In this document: in pieces, positions 25,685 through 35,128 of the stretch
How positions within the stretch are numbered: the first letter of the stretch is position 1
Layout of the letters: each line of letters begins with the position of its first letter
NCBI RefSeq assembly: GCF_003201935.1
Contig: NZ_QJJL01000012.1
Span: forward strand, 1-40,640
Length of the DNA stretch: 40,640 bases
Direction of reading: 5' to 3'
From: Loktanella sp. PT4BL
GTDB taxonomy: Bacteria > Pseudomonadota > Alphaproteobacteria > Rhodobacterales > Rhodobacteraceae
Made by a program: the position numbers and the translations under genes
The notes under the pieces: generated by a model
What the model saw: the letters and a program-made list of their open reading frames with translations, nothing else
What the model was told of the DNA's origin: nothing
The model's database searches: none

Positions 25685-27684
25685 GGCTTATCCTCCATGA
25701 CCTGTTTTACTGCGGTAATGATGCTGTCCACTTGCGGGATGGCAGCCTGTTCAAGGTGGGCCGCATAGGGGATCGGCACCTCGGCGCTACAGACCCGCGC
25801 GAGAGGCGCATCAAGGTCGTAGAACGCATCCTCGGCCAGTTGCATCCCGATTTCGGCTGCAAGGCTCCCTGTGCGCCAGCCTTCATCCACCATCAACGCC
25901 CTGTGGGTGCGGGCAACCGAAGCCTTGATCGTCGCCATATCCAGCGGTCGCAGGCTGCGCAGGTCAATCACCTCGGCATCAATACCGTCGCGCGCCAGCG
26001 CTTCGGCGGCCTCAAGCGTTTTGAACAGCGATCCGCCATATGTGATCAGCGTGATATCGCGCCCCGCGCGCCGCACCACGGCACGGTCAATATCAACGGG
26101 GCCTGCGTTCTCGGCCAGTTCGCCCGTGCGATTATAGAGCATGACATTTTCAAAGATCAGCACCGGATCGGGATCTTGCAGGGCGGTCCAAAGCATCCCG
26201 CGCGCATCTTCCATGCTGGCAGGGGCCAGCACGCGCAGGCCGGGAATGTGGGCATACCAACCTTCCAATGAATGCGAGTGCTGCGCGGCGAGCTGTTTGC
26301 CGGCACCTGTTGCCATGCGGATCACTACAGGTACGCCGAACTGGTTGTTGGACATATGCCGCAGGGTGGCGGCTGTGTTCATGATCTGATCTAGCGCCAG
26401 CAAGGAAAAGTTCACTGTCATCACCTCGACAATCGGGCGCATACCCGCGATGGCCGCCCCGATACCCGCACCGGTAAATCCGGATTCCGACAAAGGCGTA
26501 TCGCGGATACGGTCCGGACCGAACCGGTCAAGCAGGCCCTTGCTTACGGCATAGCACCCGCCGTAATGGCCCACGTCCTCACCCATCAGAAACACACGGT
26601 CGTCGCGGGTCATCGCGTCCGTGATCGCCGCCTTGACAGCCTCGCGGTAGGTGGTCTCGATCATCTTTGCCGGCACTGCGACTTTGGGCGGGGCGGGGCG
26701 GTCAGGGGCCATGACGAAATGGGTCAGATGATCCAGCGGTTCATCCGCGCCAGCCTCGGCAAATGCAACGGCATCACTGATGTTGGTCGCGATCCCGGCC
26801 TTGATTTCATCGATGTCATGCGCGTGCAAAAGCCCGCTTTGCAAGGCCCATTTCTGAAACCGCACAATCGGGCCTTTCTCGCGCCAAGCGGCCACTTCCT
26901 CTTTGGGGCGATAAAGCTGGGCATCGAACATGGAATGGGCGCGGAACCGGTATGTGCGGCACTCCAGAAAGTAGGGCTTGCCGGTCTCCGCGATGGTTTG
27001 CAGGGCCCTGCGGGCCGCGGCCTCGACAGCAACAACATCCATCCCGTCAACGGCTTCTGCCGTAATCGCATAACTCCGCGCTTTGGTTGTGATATCGATT
27101 TCGGCCTCGGTCAGGTCCAGCCGTGTGCCCATCGCATAGCCGTTGTTTTCGCAGACAAACAGAACCGGAAGTCCCCACAGCTTGGCGAGGTTCAGGCTTT
27201 CGTGGAATTCCCCCTCGGCGACGGCGCCTTCGCCAAAAAAACAGGCGGTTGTCGCTTGTCTGCCCTGCATGCGATCGGCAAGCGCAAGCCCCACGGCAAG
27301 CGGCAAACCGCCCCCCACAATCGCATTCCCGCCATAGAAGTTGCGATCCGCATCGAACAGATGCATCGACCCGCCGCGCCCGCCCGCGCAGCCATTCGAT
27401 TTGCCGTACATCTCGGCGAGCACAGCCCCCATGGGCACACCGCGTACCAGCGCATGGCCGTGTTCGCGGTAGGTCGCAACAAGCCTGTCGTGATCCTCCA
27501 GCAAAGGAATGATGCCCGCAGCGATCGCTTCCTCCCCGTCATAAAGATGCAGAAACCCGCGGATTTTTTCCTGCGTATAGGCCTCGGCACATTTCTCCTC
27601 GAACATGCGGATACGCAGCATGCTGTGCAGCAGTTCGCGCACGTGGGCGCTATCAAGACGGGGCTTCGTGCGGGTCACGGTCAT
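25681..27684 (-). CDS. Fused E1 alpha-beta 2-oxoacid dehydrogenase (TPP-dependent)
   Basis: A 667-residue fusion of E1 alpha (about 1-320) and E1 beta (about 335-667). The TPP/Mg motif is [20 protein letters not shown] through VCENNGYAM. The alpha part also shows [25 protein letters not shown] and [20 protein letters not shown]. The beta part shows [37 protein letters not shown] and [19 protein letters not shown]. It would decarboxylate pyruvate or a related 2-oxoacid and reductively acylate the E2 lipoyl group; the acetoin-type reaction is an alternative. The ATG at 27684 overlaps the ligase stop (ATGA). Confidence 0.9.
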   Translation of the reverse strand: MTVTRTKPRLDSAHVRELLHSMLRIRMFEEKCAEAYTQEKIRGFLHLYDGEEAIAAGIIPLLEDHDRLVATYREHGHALVRGVPMGAVLAEMYGKSNGCAGGRGGSMHLFDADRNFYGGNAIVGGGLPLAVGLALADRMQGRQATTACFFGEGAVAEGEFHESLNLAKLWGLPVLFVCENNGYAMGTRLDLTEAEIDITTKARSYAITAEAVDGMDVVAVEAAARRALQTIAETGKPYFLECRTYRFRAHSMFDAQLYRPKEEVAAWREKGPIVRFQKWALQSGLLHAHDIDEIKAGIATNISDAVAFAEAGADEPLDHLTHFVMAPDRPAPPKVAVPAKMIETTYREAVKAAITDAMTRDDRVFLMGEDVGHYGGCYAVSKGLLDRFGPDRIRDTPLSESGFTGAGIGAAIAGMRPIVEVMTVNFSLLALDQIMNTAATLRHMSNNQFGVPVVIRMATGAGKQLAAQHSHSLEGWYAHIPGLRVLAPASMEDARGMLWTALQDPDPVLIFENVMLYNRTGELAENAGPVDIDRAVVRRAGRDITLITYGGSLFKTLEAAEALARDGIDAEVIDLRSLRPLDMATIKASVARTHRALMVDEGWRTGSLAAEIGMQLAEDAFYDLDAPLARVCSAEVPIPYAAHLEQAAIPQVDSIITAVKQVMEDKP

Positions 27685-29417
27685 GTCTCGTCACTCTCCA
27701 GCGTTGAAATATCGCCCTCGGGCAGCCCCATTTCGCGGGCCTTCAACAGGCGTCTCATGATCTTGCCACTACGTGTTTTCGGCAGGTTCTTGCGAAAGGC
27801 GATCTCTTTGGGGGCAACGGCCGGTCCCAGCCGCTTGCGGGCATGACCCATCAGGTCAAGACGCAGGTCATCGGTTGGCGCATAGCCCGGTTTCAGCGCA
27901 ACATAGGCTTTGACGATTTGGCCGGCGGTTTCATCCGGCAACCCGATCACCCCGACCTCGGCGACGGCTTCATGCTCCATCAAGGCGCTTTCCACCTCGA
28001 AGGGGCCAATCAAATGGCCCGCACTCTTGATCAGATCATCCGCGCGGCCCACAAACCAATAATAGCCGTCGGCATCGCGCATCGCGAGATCGCCGCTGAG
28101 ATACCAGCCATCCTTAAAGCACTTCTGATAGCGCGCCTCCTCGTGAAGATAGGCCCGCATCATCGACGGCCAGCCGGGGCGCAGCGCCAGTTCACCCATG
28201 GCCATAGGCGCGGTCAATTCGGTGACGGTATCGCCCGAAACCTCGACAATTCCCGCGGTAATGCCGGGCAGCGGTTTGCCCATGGAGCCCGGTTTGACAT
28301 CCATCGCGGCGTAATTGGCGATCATGATGCCGCCTGTCTCGGTCTGCCACCAATTGTCGTGGAATGGCATCCCGAAGGTGTCATTGCTCCACATGACAGC
28401 CTCGGGGTTCAATGGCTCGCCCACGCTGGCCATGAACCGCAGGTCCGGAAAGCTGCGCACGCCGATGGCATCGGCCCCGGCCTTCATCAACATGCGGATG
28501 GCTGTAGGGGCAGTATACCAGACGTTCACGCCCTCGGTGCTGAGGATGTCGTACCAGCGGGTCACATCAAATTCTGCTTCATCCACGATCATTGTGGCGC
28601 GGTTCGTCAGCGGCGCGATGATCCCGTAGGATGTGCCCGTCACCCAGCCCGGATCGGCCGTGCACCAGTAGACATCACCGGCGCGCAGATCGAGGGCGAT
28701 CCTGCCGGTCGTATCGTGGGCCACAACGGCTTGGTGCACATGCACCACGCCTTTGGGTTTGCCGGTTGTCCCTGATGTGAAATGCAGCAGGGCAGGGTCT
28801 TCGGGCAGGGTCAGAGCGGTTGTGAATATGTCCGAGGCTGTAGCCATCAATGGCGCAAGGTCGGTCGTGCCCTCTGCCGCACCGTCAATGGTGAACACAT
28901 CCTTGAGGGTTGCCACGGTATCACGGATACCAGCGACCTTGCGTTTATAAAGCCGGGTGGACGTGACCAGCGCGCGCGCTTCACCGATCTGCAAACGCGC
29001 CTGAACAGGCTCTGGTCCAAAGGCGGAAAACAAGGGGCAGAAAACGCAGCCTGCTTTCAGTGTACCAAGTGCCGCGATGTAAAGCTCTGGCACGCGTCCC
29101 AGCAGACTATAGACCGTGTCACCCTTTTGCAGTCCGCGCGCGTGCAAGACATTGGCAAAGCGGTTCGCTTGCTGCGCGAGGTCAACATATGTGTAGTCGG
29201 TGCGATTGCCTGACTTGTCGATCCAGCGCAGCGCAACCTGATCACCGTGCCCCGCCGCCACATGCCGGTCGAGTGCTTCGTGGGCGATGTTGAGGTGCCC
29301 GTCAGGCAGACCATCCAGCAATGCTTGTGCGTCTGACCAATCGAAACTGTCGCGCAAGGCATCATAGTCAGACATGTTGGCTTGGGTCACGGCTTTTCGG
29401 ATGCGTTGAACAGGCAT
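27681..29417 (-). CDS. acsA: Acetate--CoA ligase (AMP-forming), AcsA-like
   Basis: A 578-residue ANL ligase closest to AcsA-type acetyl-CoA synthetases. Motifs: [20 protein letters not shown] (P-loop), [17 protein letters not shown] (acetate-binding signature), [36 protein letters not shown] and the C-terminal [17 protein letters not shown] carrying the catalytic, often acetylated, lysine. It would activate acetate or a similar short acid to its CoA ester. The ATG at 29417 has GGAGG 4-8 bases upstream. It is the first gene of the E1/E2/ACP operon and has an FNR-like site 69-82 bases upstream. It is not the canonical longer Acs. Confidence 0.85.
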   Translation of the reverse strand: MPVQRIRKAVTQANMSDYDALRDSFDWSDAQALLDGLPDGHLNIAHEALDRHVAAGHGDQVALRWIDKSGNRTDYTYVDLAQQANRFANVLHARGLQKGDTVYSLLGRVPELYIAALGTLKAGCVFCPLFSAFGPEPVQARLQIGEARALVTSTRLYKRKVAGIRDTVATLKDVFTIDGAAEGTTDLAPLMATASDIFTTALTLPEDPALLHFTSGTTGKPKGVVHVHQAVVAHDTTGRIALDLRAGDVYWCTADPGWVTGTSYGIIAPLTNRATMIVDEAEFDVTRWYDILSTEGVNVWYTAPTAIRMLMKAGADAIGVRSFPDLRFMASVGEPLNPEAVMWSNDTFGMPFHDNWWQTETGGIMIANYAAMDVKPGSMGKPLPGITAGIVEVSGDTVTELTAPMAMGELALRPGWPSMMRAYLHEEARYQKCFKDGWYLSGDLAMRDADGYYWFVGRADDLIKSAGHLIGPFEVESALMEHEAVAEVGVIGLPDETAGQIVKAYVALKPGYAPTDDLRLDLMGHARKRLGPAVAPKEIAFRKNLPKTRSGKIMRRLLKAREMGLPEGDISTLESDET

Positions 29418-29485
29418 GGTCCTCCTCTCCCTGCCGCAGATTGCAGCACTTGAGACGGAGTCTTGCACGTCAGATGCGCGCGGCA

Positions 29486-29499
29486 TTGACCGATATCAA
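29486..29499 (-). promoter_or_regulatory. FNR/FnrL-like binding site upstream of the acsA operon
   Basis: The minus strand reads TTGATATCGGTCAA, matching TTGAT-N4-ATCAA at 9 of 10 fixed positions. The centre is about 75 bases upstream of the acsA ATG, which would allow a class II promoter with a leader of about 34 bases, though the expected -10 is weak. It lies in the 97-base gap after the CBS gene, so the acsA operon may have its own oxygen-responsive promoter. The known family consensus is used; binding is inferred. Confidence 0.5.
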
Positions 29500-29514
29500 T
29501 CCGGCAGTGGCGTC

Positions 29515-29907
29515 TCAGCCGAACCGCGTCAGGAATGCCAGTATATCCGAGCGATGGACGAGCCCCACAACCTGACCGGCTCTCAGTACCGGAAAGACAC
29601 GGTGCGGTTCTTTGACAAACATCTCCGCGATACGAATGACTTCATCGGTGACATCAACACAGACCACGTCGCGCGACATGAAATCGGCAACCTGACCGGT
29701 CCATTCGCGGTGATAGCTGGCATGCAGTGTCGGGCGGAAACAGTCCTTTTGGGTCAGGATGCCAACGAGGTTCCCGTTTTCATCAAGCACAGGTGCCGCT
29801 GGCGTCTTGGCGTCAACCAGAGCAGCAACTGCGCGCCGGATCGGTGTCTCGCCGGTCAGTGTGATGATATCGGTGCGCATGATCGCACTGATTGTGTATT
29901 CGGTCAT
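29515..29907 (-). CDS. CBS-pair domain protein in the nqr operon
   Basis: A 130-residue protein made of two CBS motifs. The first is ISAIMRTDIITLTGETPIRR through NGNLVGILTQKDCF and the second is VADFMSRDVVCVDVTDEVIR through GQVVGLVHRSDILAFL. CBS pairs usually bind adenine nucleotides or NAD and report energy state. The start ATG at 29907 has AAGGAA upstream and overlaps the nqrM stop (ATGA), so it is translated with the nqr genes. An allosteric or regulatory link to the pump is inferred. Confidence 0.85.
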   Translation of the reverse strand: MTEYTISAIMRTDIITLTGETPIRRAVAALVDAKTPAAPVLDENGNLVGILTQKDCFRPTLHASYHREWTGQVADFMSRDVVCVDVTDEVIRIAEMFVKEPHRVFPVLRAGQVVGLVHRSDILAFLTRFG

Positions 29908-30080
29908 GTCGGTTCCTTTCGTGCGCCGCGCCGTCGCAACGGGCAATCCGCACACCGCCCGACAGCAAGATCATCTGCCGCACCGCAACTTGTCCGCGCC
30001 GGACCCCGCCCCAGAGCGAGCCCGAGACCGATCCCACCTGCAGCAAGGCTGATAATGACAATGGCGAACAAGACTTCCAT
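29904..30080 (-). CDS. nqrM: NqrM-like (Na+)-NQR maturation protein
   Basis: A 58-residue protein with one N-terminal membrane helix (LFAIVIISLAAGGIGLGLAL) and a cysteine-rich tail, TSCGAADDLAVGRCADCPLR. This is the pattern of NqrM (DUF539), which is needed to insert iron at the NqrD/NqrE intramembrane site. Only three cysteines are present, where other members commonly have four. The start ATG at 30080 follows GGGGGC. Position after apbE and before the CBS gene is the usual one for nqrM. Confidence 0.8.
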   Translation of the reverse strand: MEVLFAIVIISLAAGGIGLGLALGRGPARTSCGAADDLAVGRCADCPLRRRGARKEPT

Positions 30081-30090
30081 TTGACGCCCC

Positions 30091-31062
30091 CTATAGAATG
30101 AACTGGGAGATCTGGCCGGTGCGCACAGCCCGCAACGCACTGTCCTGTTCGATCAGGAAAAGCGCCGTGATGTCTTGCGTCATCGCAAGGTCCGGACCGG
30201 CGCTGGCACCAGCCGCACATAATGCCGTGGCCCACCCGTCAGCGGTCATGGCGTCGGGCGCTACGACGGTCACAGATCGCAAACCACCCGACGCAGGGGC
30301 GCGCGTCAGGGGATCAATAATATGGCTATAGGTCCGCCCGTTGAGTTGATAGCTCTGGGCCCGCGTACCGGATGTGGCAACAGCGGCCCCCGTCGGCAAC
30401 CTAAGCACCGCAGGTGCGCTGTGCATTGGCAATGGCGCCTCAATGGCGACATGCCAGTCGCGGCCTGCGGGGTGTTGTCCCTGTGCATAAAGCTCTCCGC
30501 CAAGGTCTATCAGTAGGTTGTCAAAGCCCGCGTCGCGTGCCAGCCCAGCAGCACGGTCGAGTGCCCAGCCTTTGGCAATTCCGCAAAGATCAAGCGTCAG
30601 ATCAGCGCGCGCCTTTGTCAGTAGATCGGGACCGACCGACAACGCCCGCCAATCCGGTGCGCTGCCTTGCATCACAGGGCCAAAGCCCCACTGCGCGACC
30701 AACGGCCCCACCGTGGGATCAAAGGCGCCCTCACTTTTGCGCGCGATGTCAAGCGCGGCCGTTGTCACCTCTATGAACGCATGATCGGTCGCGCGGGCAC
30801 GACCACGATTGAACCGGCTGATTGTGCTGTCGGCCCGCCACGGTGAAAACACTGTGTCGATGCCATCAAATAACTGCTGAATGTCTGCGGCAAGTTCCGA
30901 TGCGCCGCCGCCACCGGGTGCGCTGATTTGCCAATATGTGCCGAACGCTGCGCCTGACATGATTTCGACAGGGGCCGCAAGGCTGACACGCGGCGCGAGC
31001 AGCGCGGCCCCGAGCATCGTCAGTGCGCTGCGGCGGGAGGGCTGAAAGACAGGTTGCATCAT
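30091..31062 (-). CDS. apbE: FAD:protein FMN transferase (ApbE)
   Basis: A 323-residue flavin transferase. It opens with a Tat-type signal (SRRSALTMLGAALLAPRVSL), then GAAFGTYWQI, a conserved INRF-like STISRFNRGR, AFDPTVGPLVAQWGF, LDLCGIAKGWALDRAAGLAR and LIDLGGELYAQGQ. Late landmarks are ATSGTRAQSYQLNG and YSHIIDPLTRAP. It would attach FMN covalently to threonine in NqrC (and in NqrB when its motif is present). ATG at 31062 is chosen because GGAG lies 7 bases upstream; a TTG at 31068 would overlap the nqrF stop. Confidence 0.93.
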   Translation of the reverse strand: MMQPVFQPSRRSALTMLGAALLAPRVSLAAPVEIMSGAAFGTYWQISAPGGGGASELAADIQQLFDGIDTVFSPWRADSTISRFNRGRARATDHAFIEVTTAALDIARKSEGAFDPTVGPLVAQWGFGPVMQGSAPDWRALSVGPDLLTKARADLTLDLCGIAKGWALDRAAGLARDAGFDNLLIDLGGELYAQGQHPAGRDWHVAIEAPLPMHSAPAVLRLPTGAAVATSGTRAQSYQLNGRTYSHIIDPLTRAPASGGLRSVTVVAPDAMTADGWATALCAAGASAGPDLAMTQDITALFLIEQDSALRAVRTGQISQFIL

Positions 31063-31064
31063 GC

Positions 31065-32288
31065 TCAAGCTCCGAAATCATCGTAAAAGATTGAAGAAGG
31101 GTCGACCCCAAGCTGACCCAAGGTGGACAGGACAGCCGAGATCATCACAGGGGGGCCACACAGGTAGTATTCGCAATCCTCGGGTGCGGGATGGCTACCC
31201 ATTTCGGCACGCAGTGTCTCGTGTATGAAACCGGTGGCCCCGGTCCAGCGATCACCCGGGGCAGGATCGGACAAGGCAGGCGTCCAACTGAAGTTCTTGT
31301 GCCGTTCGGCCAGTGCTGCGAATTCGTCGGCATAGAGCAAATCAATCGCTGCACGCGCACCGTAGAAATACCGCACCCGCCGCTTGGTACCCCTGCCGAG
31401 TTCCTGATGGATCATCGCGCGCAGTGGCGCCATGCCGACACCGCCGCCCACAAAGACCATTTCCCGCGTGGTCGGTTGCACATGGAAATCGCCGAACGGA
31501 CCCGAGAGTGTGATATCGTCGCCCGACGCCACCGAGAAGAGCCATGACGACACAATACCTGGCGGGACCTCGTTCTCACGCCCTGCGGGGGGGACGGCGA
31601 GGCGGATGTTGAACACGGCGCGGCCTTTGTCCTCGGGCCTGCTGGCAAGGGAATAGGCGCGTGTTACCTCTGTGTCGGAGCCGACCCGCATGCTGCGCCA
31701 TCCTGCGATTTGCCATGCATCGCGGAAGGCCTCGGGAAGGGCGAGCGTGTCGAAGTCCAGCTGATAGGGTGGTGCGGTGATTTGCATGAAATCCCCCGCG
31801 CGAAAGTCGGAGGCGTGATCGGTCGGAAGGTCCACCATGATCTCGCGGATCAGCGGCGCCAGCATGCGGGTGGAAGACACTTTGCACGTAAACCCGCCGC
31901 CCGCGCTCAGGATGTCATCGGGGACTTTGACTGCGCAATCGCCGCGCAATGTGGTCTGGCAGGCGAGCCGGATATGCGCGCGGCGGTCACGGGGCGACAA
32001 CACGCCGCGTTCGGTGGCCTGTGGCTGGCCTGCGCCTTGTCCCGTCACAGTGACGCGACACAGCCCGCAGGTGCCTGTGCCACCACACGCCGCAGGGATC
32101 ATGATGCCTGCGTTATGCAGCACACCCAAAAGCCGATCACCGCGACGTGCCGTCAGGTGCAAATCGCTGTTCACCGCGACGTCCAGACCGTGATCGGGCA
32201 CAAGACGCGCCTTGAGCAGCAAGAGCACGGACGTGAGCCCCAAAATCAGGACCACGATGATCAGACTGCCAAAAAGAACCTCTGTCAT
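31065..32288 (-). CDS. nqrF: Na+-NQR subunit F (NADH dehydrogenase, FAD and 2Fe-2S)
   Basis: A 407-residue electron-input subunit. N-terminal membrane helix (4-26), 2Fe-2S domain with Cys68, Cys74, Cys77 and Cys110 (CGGTGTCGLC and LACQ, spacing as in NqrF), FAD-binding RAYSLAS, then NADH-binding GGGVGMAPLRAMI and YLCGPPVMISAVL. All expected cofactor residues are present. It oxidises NADH in the cytoplasm. Start overlaps the nqrE stop (ATGA). Confidence 0.95.
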   Translation of the reverse strand: MTEVLFGSLIIVVLILGLTSVLLLLKARLVPDHGLDVAVNSDLHLTARRGDRLLGVLHNAGIMIPAACGGTGTCGLCRVTVTGQGAGQPQATERGVLSPRDRRAHIRLACQTTLRGDCAVKVPDDILSAGGGFTCKVSSTRMLAPLIREIMVDLPTDHASDFRAGDFMQITAPPYQLDFDTLALPEAFRDAWQIAGWRSMRVGSDTEVTRAYSLASRPEDKGRAVFNIRLAVPPAGRENEVPPGIVSSWLFSVASGDDITLSGPFGDFHVQPTTREMVFVGGGVGMAPLRAMIHQELGRGTKRRVRYFYGARAAIDLLYADEFAALAERHKNFSWTPALSDPAPGDRWTGATGFIHETLRAEMGSHPAPEDCEYYLCGPPVMISAVLSTLGQLGVDPSSIFYDDFGA

Positions 32289-32899
32289 TGCGCCACCGCC
32301 ATCTGCGCGAAAGAGGCAAACCCCAGCGACATCAGCCCTGCAAGTAAGAACGCGATCCCGAGGCCGCGCAAACCAGCCGGCAGGTCAGCATAGACAAGCC
32401 GTTTGCGGATTGCGCCAAGCATGGCAACGGCCAGGGCAAAGCCCAGCCCGCTGCCAAAGCCAAACGCTGCGGACTCTGCGAGGTTATAGCTCCGCTCGAC
32501 CATGAAAAGGCTGCCGGCAAGGATCGCGCATTGCACTGTCAGAAGTGGCAGAAAGACACCAAACGCCGCGTGGATTTTTGGAAAGAACCGGTCCAGCACC
32601 ATCTCAAGAAGCTGTACCGCCGCTGCGATCACCCCGATGAATGCAATCAGGGCCAAATAGGACAGGTCCAAGTCCGGCAGGCCCGCCCAAACCCATGCGC
32701 CGGGTGCCAGAAGGCCTTGGTAAATCAGGTAATTCAGCGGCACCGTGAACCCCAGCACGCCCGTCATTGCCACGCCAAGGCCCAATGCGGCCTCGGGGCG
32801 TTTGGACAGGGCCAGAAAGGTGCACAGGCCCAGAAAAAGCGTCAGCGGCATGTTGTCGACAAAAGCCGCAGTCACAAAGATATCCCACAGCCCCGTCAT
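32285..32899 (-). CDS. nqrE: Na+-NQR subunit E
   Basis: A 204-residue protein with six hydrophobic segments, homologous to NqrD. The intramembrane iron-sulfur ligands are present: Cys26 in LGLCTFLA and Cys124 in TVQCAIL. NqrD and NqrE together carry the site that hands electrons across the membrane. Its start overlaps the nqrD stop (ATGA). Length and order are normal. Confidence 0.95.
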   Translation of the reverse strand: MTGLWDIFVTAAFVDNMPLTLFLGLCTFLALSKRPEAALGLGVAMTGVLGFTVPLNYLIYQGLLAPGAWVWAGLPDLDLSYLALIAFIGVIAAAVQLLEMVLDRFFPKIHAAFGVFLPLLTVQCAILAGSLFMVERSYNLAESAAFGFGSGLGFALAVAMLGAIRKRLVYADLPAGLRGLGIAFLLAGLMSLGFASFAQMAVAQ

Positions 32900-33561
32900 T
32901 CGGCGGGGCTTTTTAGTTGTGCTGGCGCATATTCAGGCTGCTCGATTTGCGCAGGATAGAGGCTGCGCACGGCCCACACCAGGAGGCCCAGCAGGAAAAA
33001 GGCCGATGGCGCAAGCAGCATCAGGCTGAGCGGCGTAAACCACCCGCCAGCATCCGCAAGCGGCAGAACCTGCGCGCCCAAGAGCTGACCTTTTCCCAGA
33101 AGCTCGCGCAGCCCGCCGATCACGATCAGGATCAGGGAATAGCCAAGCCCGTTGCCAAACGCGTCAACCATCGCAGGCAGCGGGGGGTGGTGTCTGGCAT
33201 AGGCCTCGGTCCGGCCCAGCACGAGGCAATTGGTCGTGATCAGGCCAACATAGACCGAAAGTGCACGGCTGATTTCGGCGAAATAGGCCTGTAAAATCTG
33301 GTCGATGACGATCACGAGAGAGGCGACAATCACGATCTGCACAATCAGCCGGATTGTATCGGGGATATGGCGGCGGATGACACTGACAAGACCTGCGGCA
33401 AGCGTAAGAACCACAGTCAGGGATACCGACATGGTCAGGGCGGTCACAAGCGAGGTCGTCACCGCAAGCGCCGAGCAAATCCCGAGAATCTGCAAAGTCA
33501 CCGGATTCTGCCGGATGAGCGGCGTCGTCAGAGTGCTCCAATATGAGGGGACTTGCGGCAT
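32896..33561 (-). CDS. nqrD: Na+-NQR subunit D
   Basis: A 221-residue membrane subunit. Cys29 (ILGICSALAVTT) and Cys112 (TTNCLVLGR) fall exactly at the positions that coordinate the intramembrane iron centre in other NqrD proteins. GNGLGYSLILIVIGGLRELL is also typical. It begins 3 bases after the nqrC stop. Nothing unusual is seen. Confidence 0.95.
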   Translation of the reverse strand: MPQVPSYWSTLTTPLIRQNPVTLQILGICSALAVTTSLVTALTMSVSLTVVLTLAAGLVSVIRRHIPDTIRLIVQIVIVASLVIVIDQILQAYFAEISRALSVYVGLITTNCLVLGRTEAYARHHPPLPAMVDAFGNGLGYSLILIVIGGLRELLGKGQLLGAQVLPLADAGGWFTPLSLMLLAPSAFFLLGLLVWAVRSLYPAQIEQPEYAPAQLKSPAE

Positions 33562-33564
33562 CGC

Positions 33565-34359
33565 TCAGAACTCCCGCCGCTGGATTGCGTCAAGCAAAGG
33601 GCCGTAACCGTCCGGCCCCAGCCAGAACCGCACCATCTGTGTTACCCCGCGTCCGGTGCGCGTGGCCCCGGTAATGCCATCAACCTCATAGGCGGTAGAG
33701 GCAGGACCGCGCGCCATTTCAAAACGCATGTCACCGTTTTCATCGCGCAATGCCGTCCCGGGGAATGTGCCTTGCCATGATGCCTCCTGGATCCGCCCCC
33801 CGAGACCGGGTGTCTCGGCGTGTTGCGTTACCGCAATCCCCGCGATGGTGTTCATGTCACCATGCAGCGCAATGATCGCATCAATTCGCCCGCCATAGCC
33901 CTGACCGCTGATCGGCAAAAGCACCAGCGAGACCCTGTCATTTTCACGCAGCAAGAACACCTGCGCAAAATCGGGCCGCTGTCCGAGACCGGCCAAATCC
34001 TGTGCGGCATCCAGCTCGGTCCAGTTTGTTTGATCACGCAACGTTGCCTCAAGGTTCGCGGGTGTCACGGCGGTGGCGGCACGACCGGTCTCGAGGTTGA
34101 TCACAACGGTCGAGAGCGTGCCGCCCGACTGTTCGAGAAGTGTCGCCATCCCGGGGATGCCCTGTACCAGTGCGGCAATGCGGGCCTGTTCCTCTGCCGC
34201 GCGATTGGCCGTCTGGATCGGGCGCAGCACCACTGTCGCGCTACTGACCAATGCCGCACAAACCGCTGACACCAGAAAGGCAATGATCACTGTTTTCGCG
34301 CGGCTTTCATTTGGCAAGGCCAACAGGCGCCGCCAGGGGTTCCATTCACGTCCTGCCAT
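33565..34359 (-). CDS. nqrC: Na+-NQR subunit C (covalent FMN)
   Basis: A 264-residue subunit with an N-terminal membrane helix (24-44) and a periplasmic FMN domain. The flavinylation motif DGITGAT is at 227-233, so Thr233 is the expected FMN attachment site for ApbE; ETPGLGGRIQEASW is also conserved. The ATG at 34359 is chosen for GGAGGCGAC just upstream; the longer open frame runs into nqrB. It overlaps the nqrB end by 14 bases. This periplasm-facing flavin is a natural contact for soluble electron carriers. Confidence 0.93.
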   Translation of the reverse strand: MAGREWNPWRRLLALPNESRAKTVIIAFLVSAVCAALVSSATVVLRPIQTANRAAEEQARIAALVQGIPGMATLLEQSGGTLSTVVINLETGRAATAVTPANLEATLRDQTNWTELDAAQDLAGLGQRPDFAQVFLLRENDRVSLVLLPISGQGYGGRIDAIIALHGDMNTIAGIAVTQHAETPGLGGRIQEASWQGTFPGTALRDENGDMRFEMARGPASTAYEVDGITGATRTGRGVTQMVRFWLGPDGYGPLLDAIQRREF

Positions 34360-35128
34360 GTCGCCTCCGACGTTGTGCAACCCAAAGCGCCAACACGGCT
34401 TCGTCCAAAAGCGGGGCCGCAAGTGATGTGAGCAGGGCCGCGGCCACTGCGATTTGAATGGGGGCAGCCCCGGCCCAGCCGGTTGCAAAAAGTGTTAGAA
34501 GCGCGGCATAGAGTGCGCCGTTGATCCAGCGCCCGGGCAGGGTGATCGCGCTGGTGACCGGATCAGCCACCAGAAGCACCAAAACAATGCCTCCGGCCAA
34601 AAGCGCGGGTTCCCCCAAAAGGCCCGCCGCCGCCGCCCCGCCAGCAACGAGAACCGCGCCAGCAATAACCTGCGCGGGCATCACCCCGGTTGCCATGCCG
34701 ATCAGTGCGGCAGGAATTGCGGCCCATGCGATGGGCGCGTCCAGCACCGGCCATGCAGCAGTTGGAAAGCCGTATCCCAGAAACGACAGCGCAACGGTTG
34801 CCGGATGCACGACGTTGCGCCCCCATCCGCCGAACACAAGCTCACCCATCACCACACCAAAGCTGATGCCAAGCGCCAAACGGAAGATCCCAAGGTCCTC
34901 TGGCGCCAGCATCGCGATTGCAAATGCGGCGGTGACGGCTGCGAGGGAAGGCGCCTGCGCGCGCGTCAACATGAAGACCAAGTGCCAGACAGCGATGACA
35001 AGCGCGGTGAAACCCAGCCGCGCCAACGCGTCGGTGCCTTCCAGCCAAAGCCAGAATAGTGCCATTGGAAGATAGGCCGCGATCAGGATGGCTGCGACGG
35101 TTTCGCGGTTCCACAAACCGCGGTTCAT
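34346..35128 (-). CDS. nqrB: Na+-NQR subunit B, short variant without FMN motif
   Basis: A 260-residue membrane protein; canonical NqrB proteins are about 400 residues. Recognisable parts are GELVFGGWGRNVVHPATVAL, matching the GGTGxNxxNPA region, and LLVADPVTSAITLPGRWING, matching the conserved ATDPVSAA-TNxGRW block. The Dgx(S/T)GAT flavinylation motif, expected shortly after the first block, is absent, and much of the N-terminal part is missing. No frameshift or stop explains this, and the gene is tightly overlapped at both ends, so it looks like a real variant. How electrons pass this step is unclear. Confidence 0.8.
   Translation of the reverse strand: MNRGLWNRETVAAILIAAYLPMALFWLWLEGTDALARLGFTALVIAVWHLVFMLTRAQAPSLAAVTAAFAIAMLAPEDLGIFRLALGISFGVVMGELVFGGWGRNVVHPATVALSFLGYGFPTAAWPVLDAPIAWAAIPAALIGMATGVMPAQVIAGAVLVAGGAAAAGLLGEPALLAGGIVLVLLVADPVTSAITLPGRWINGALYAALLTLFATGWAGAAPIQIAVAAALLTSLAAPLLDEAVLALWVAQRRRRHGRT

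Noticed and set aside
26566..27846. Plus-strand frame opposite the E1 gene
   Set aside because: Antisense shadow; the minus-strand E1 motifs are unambiguous.
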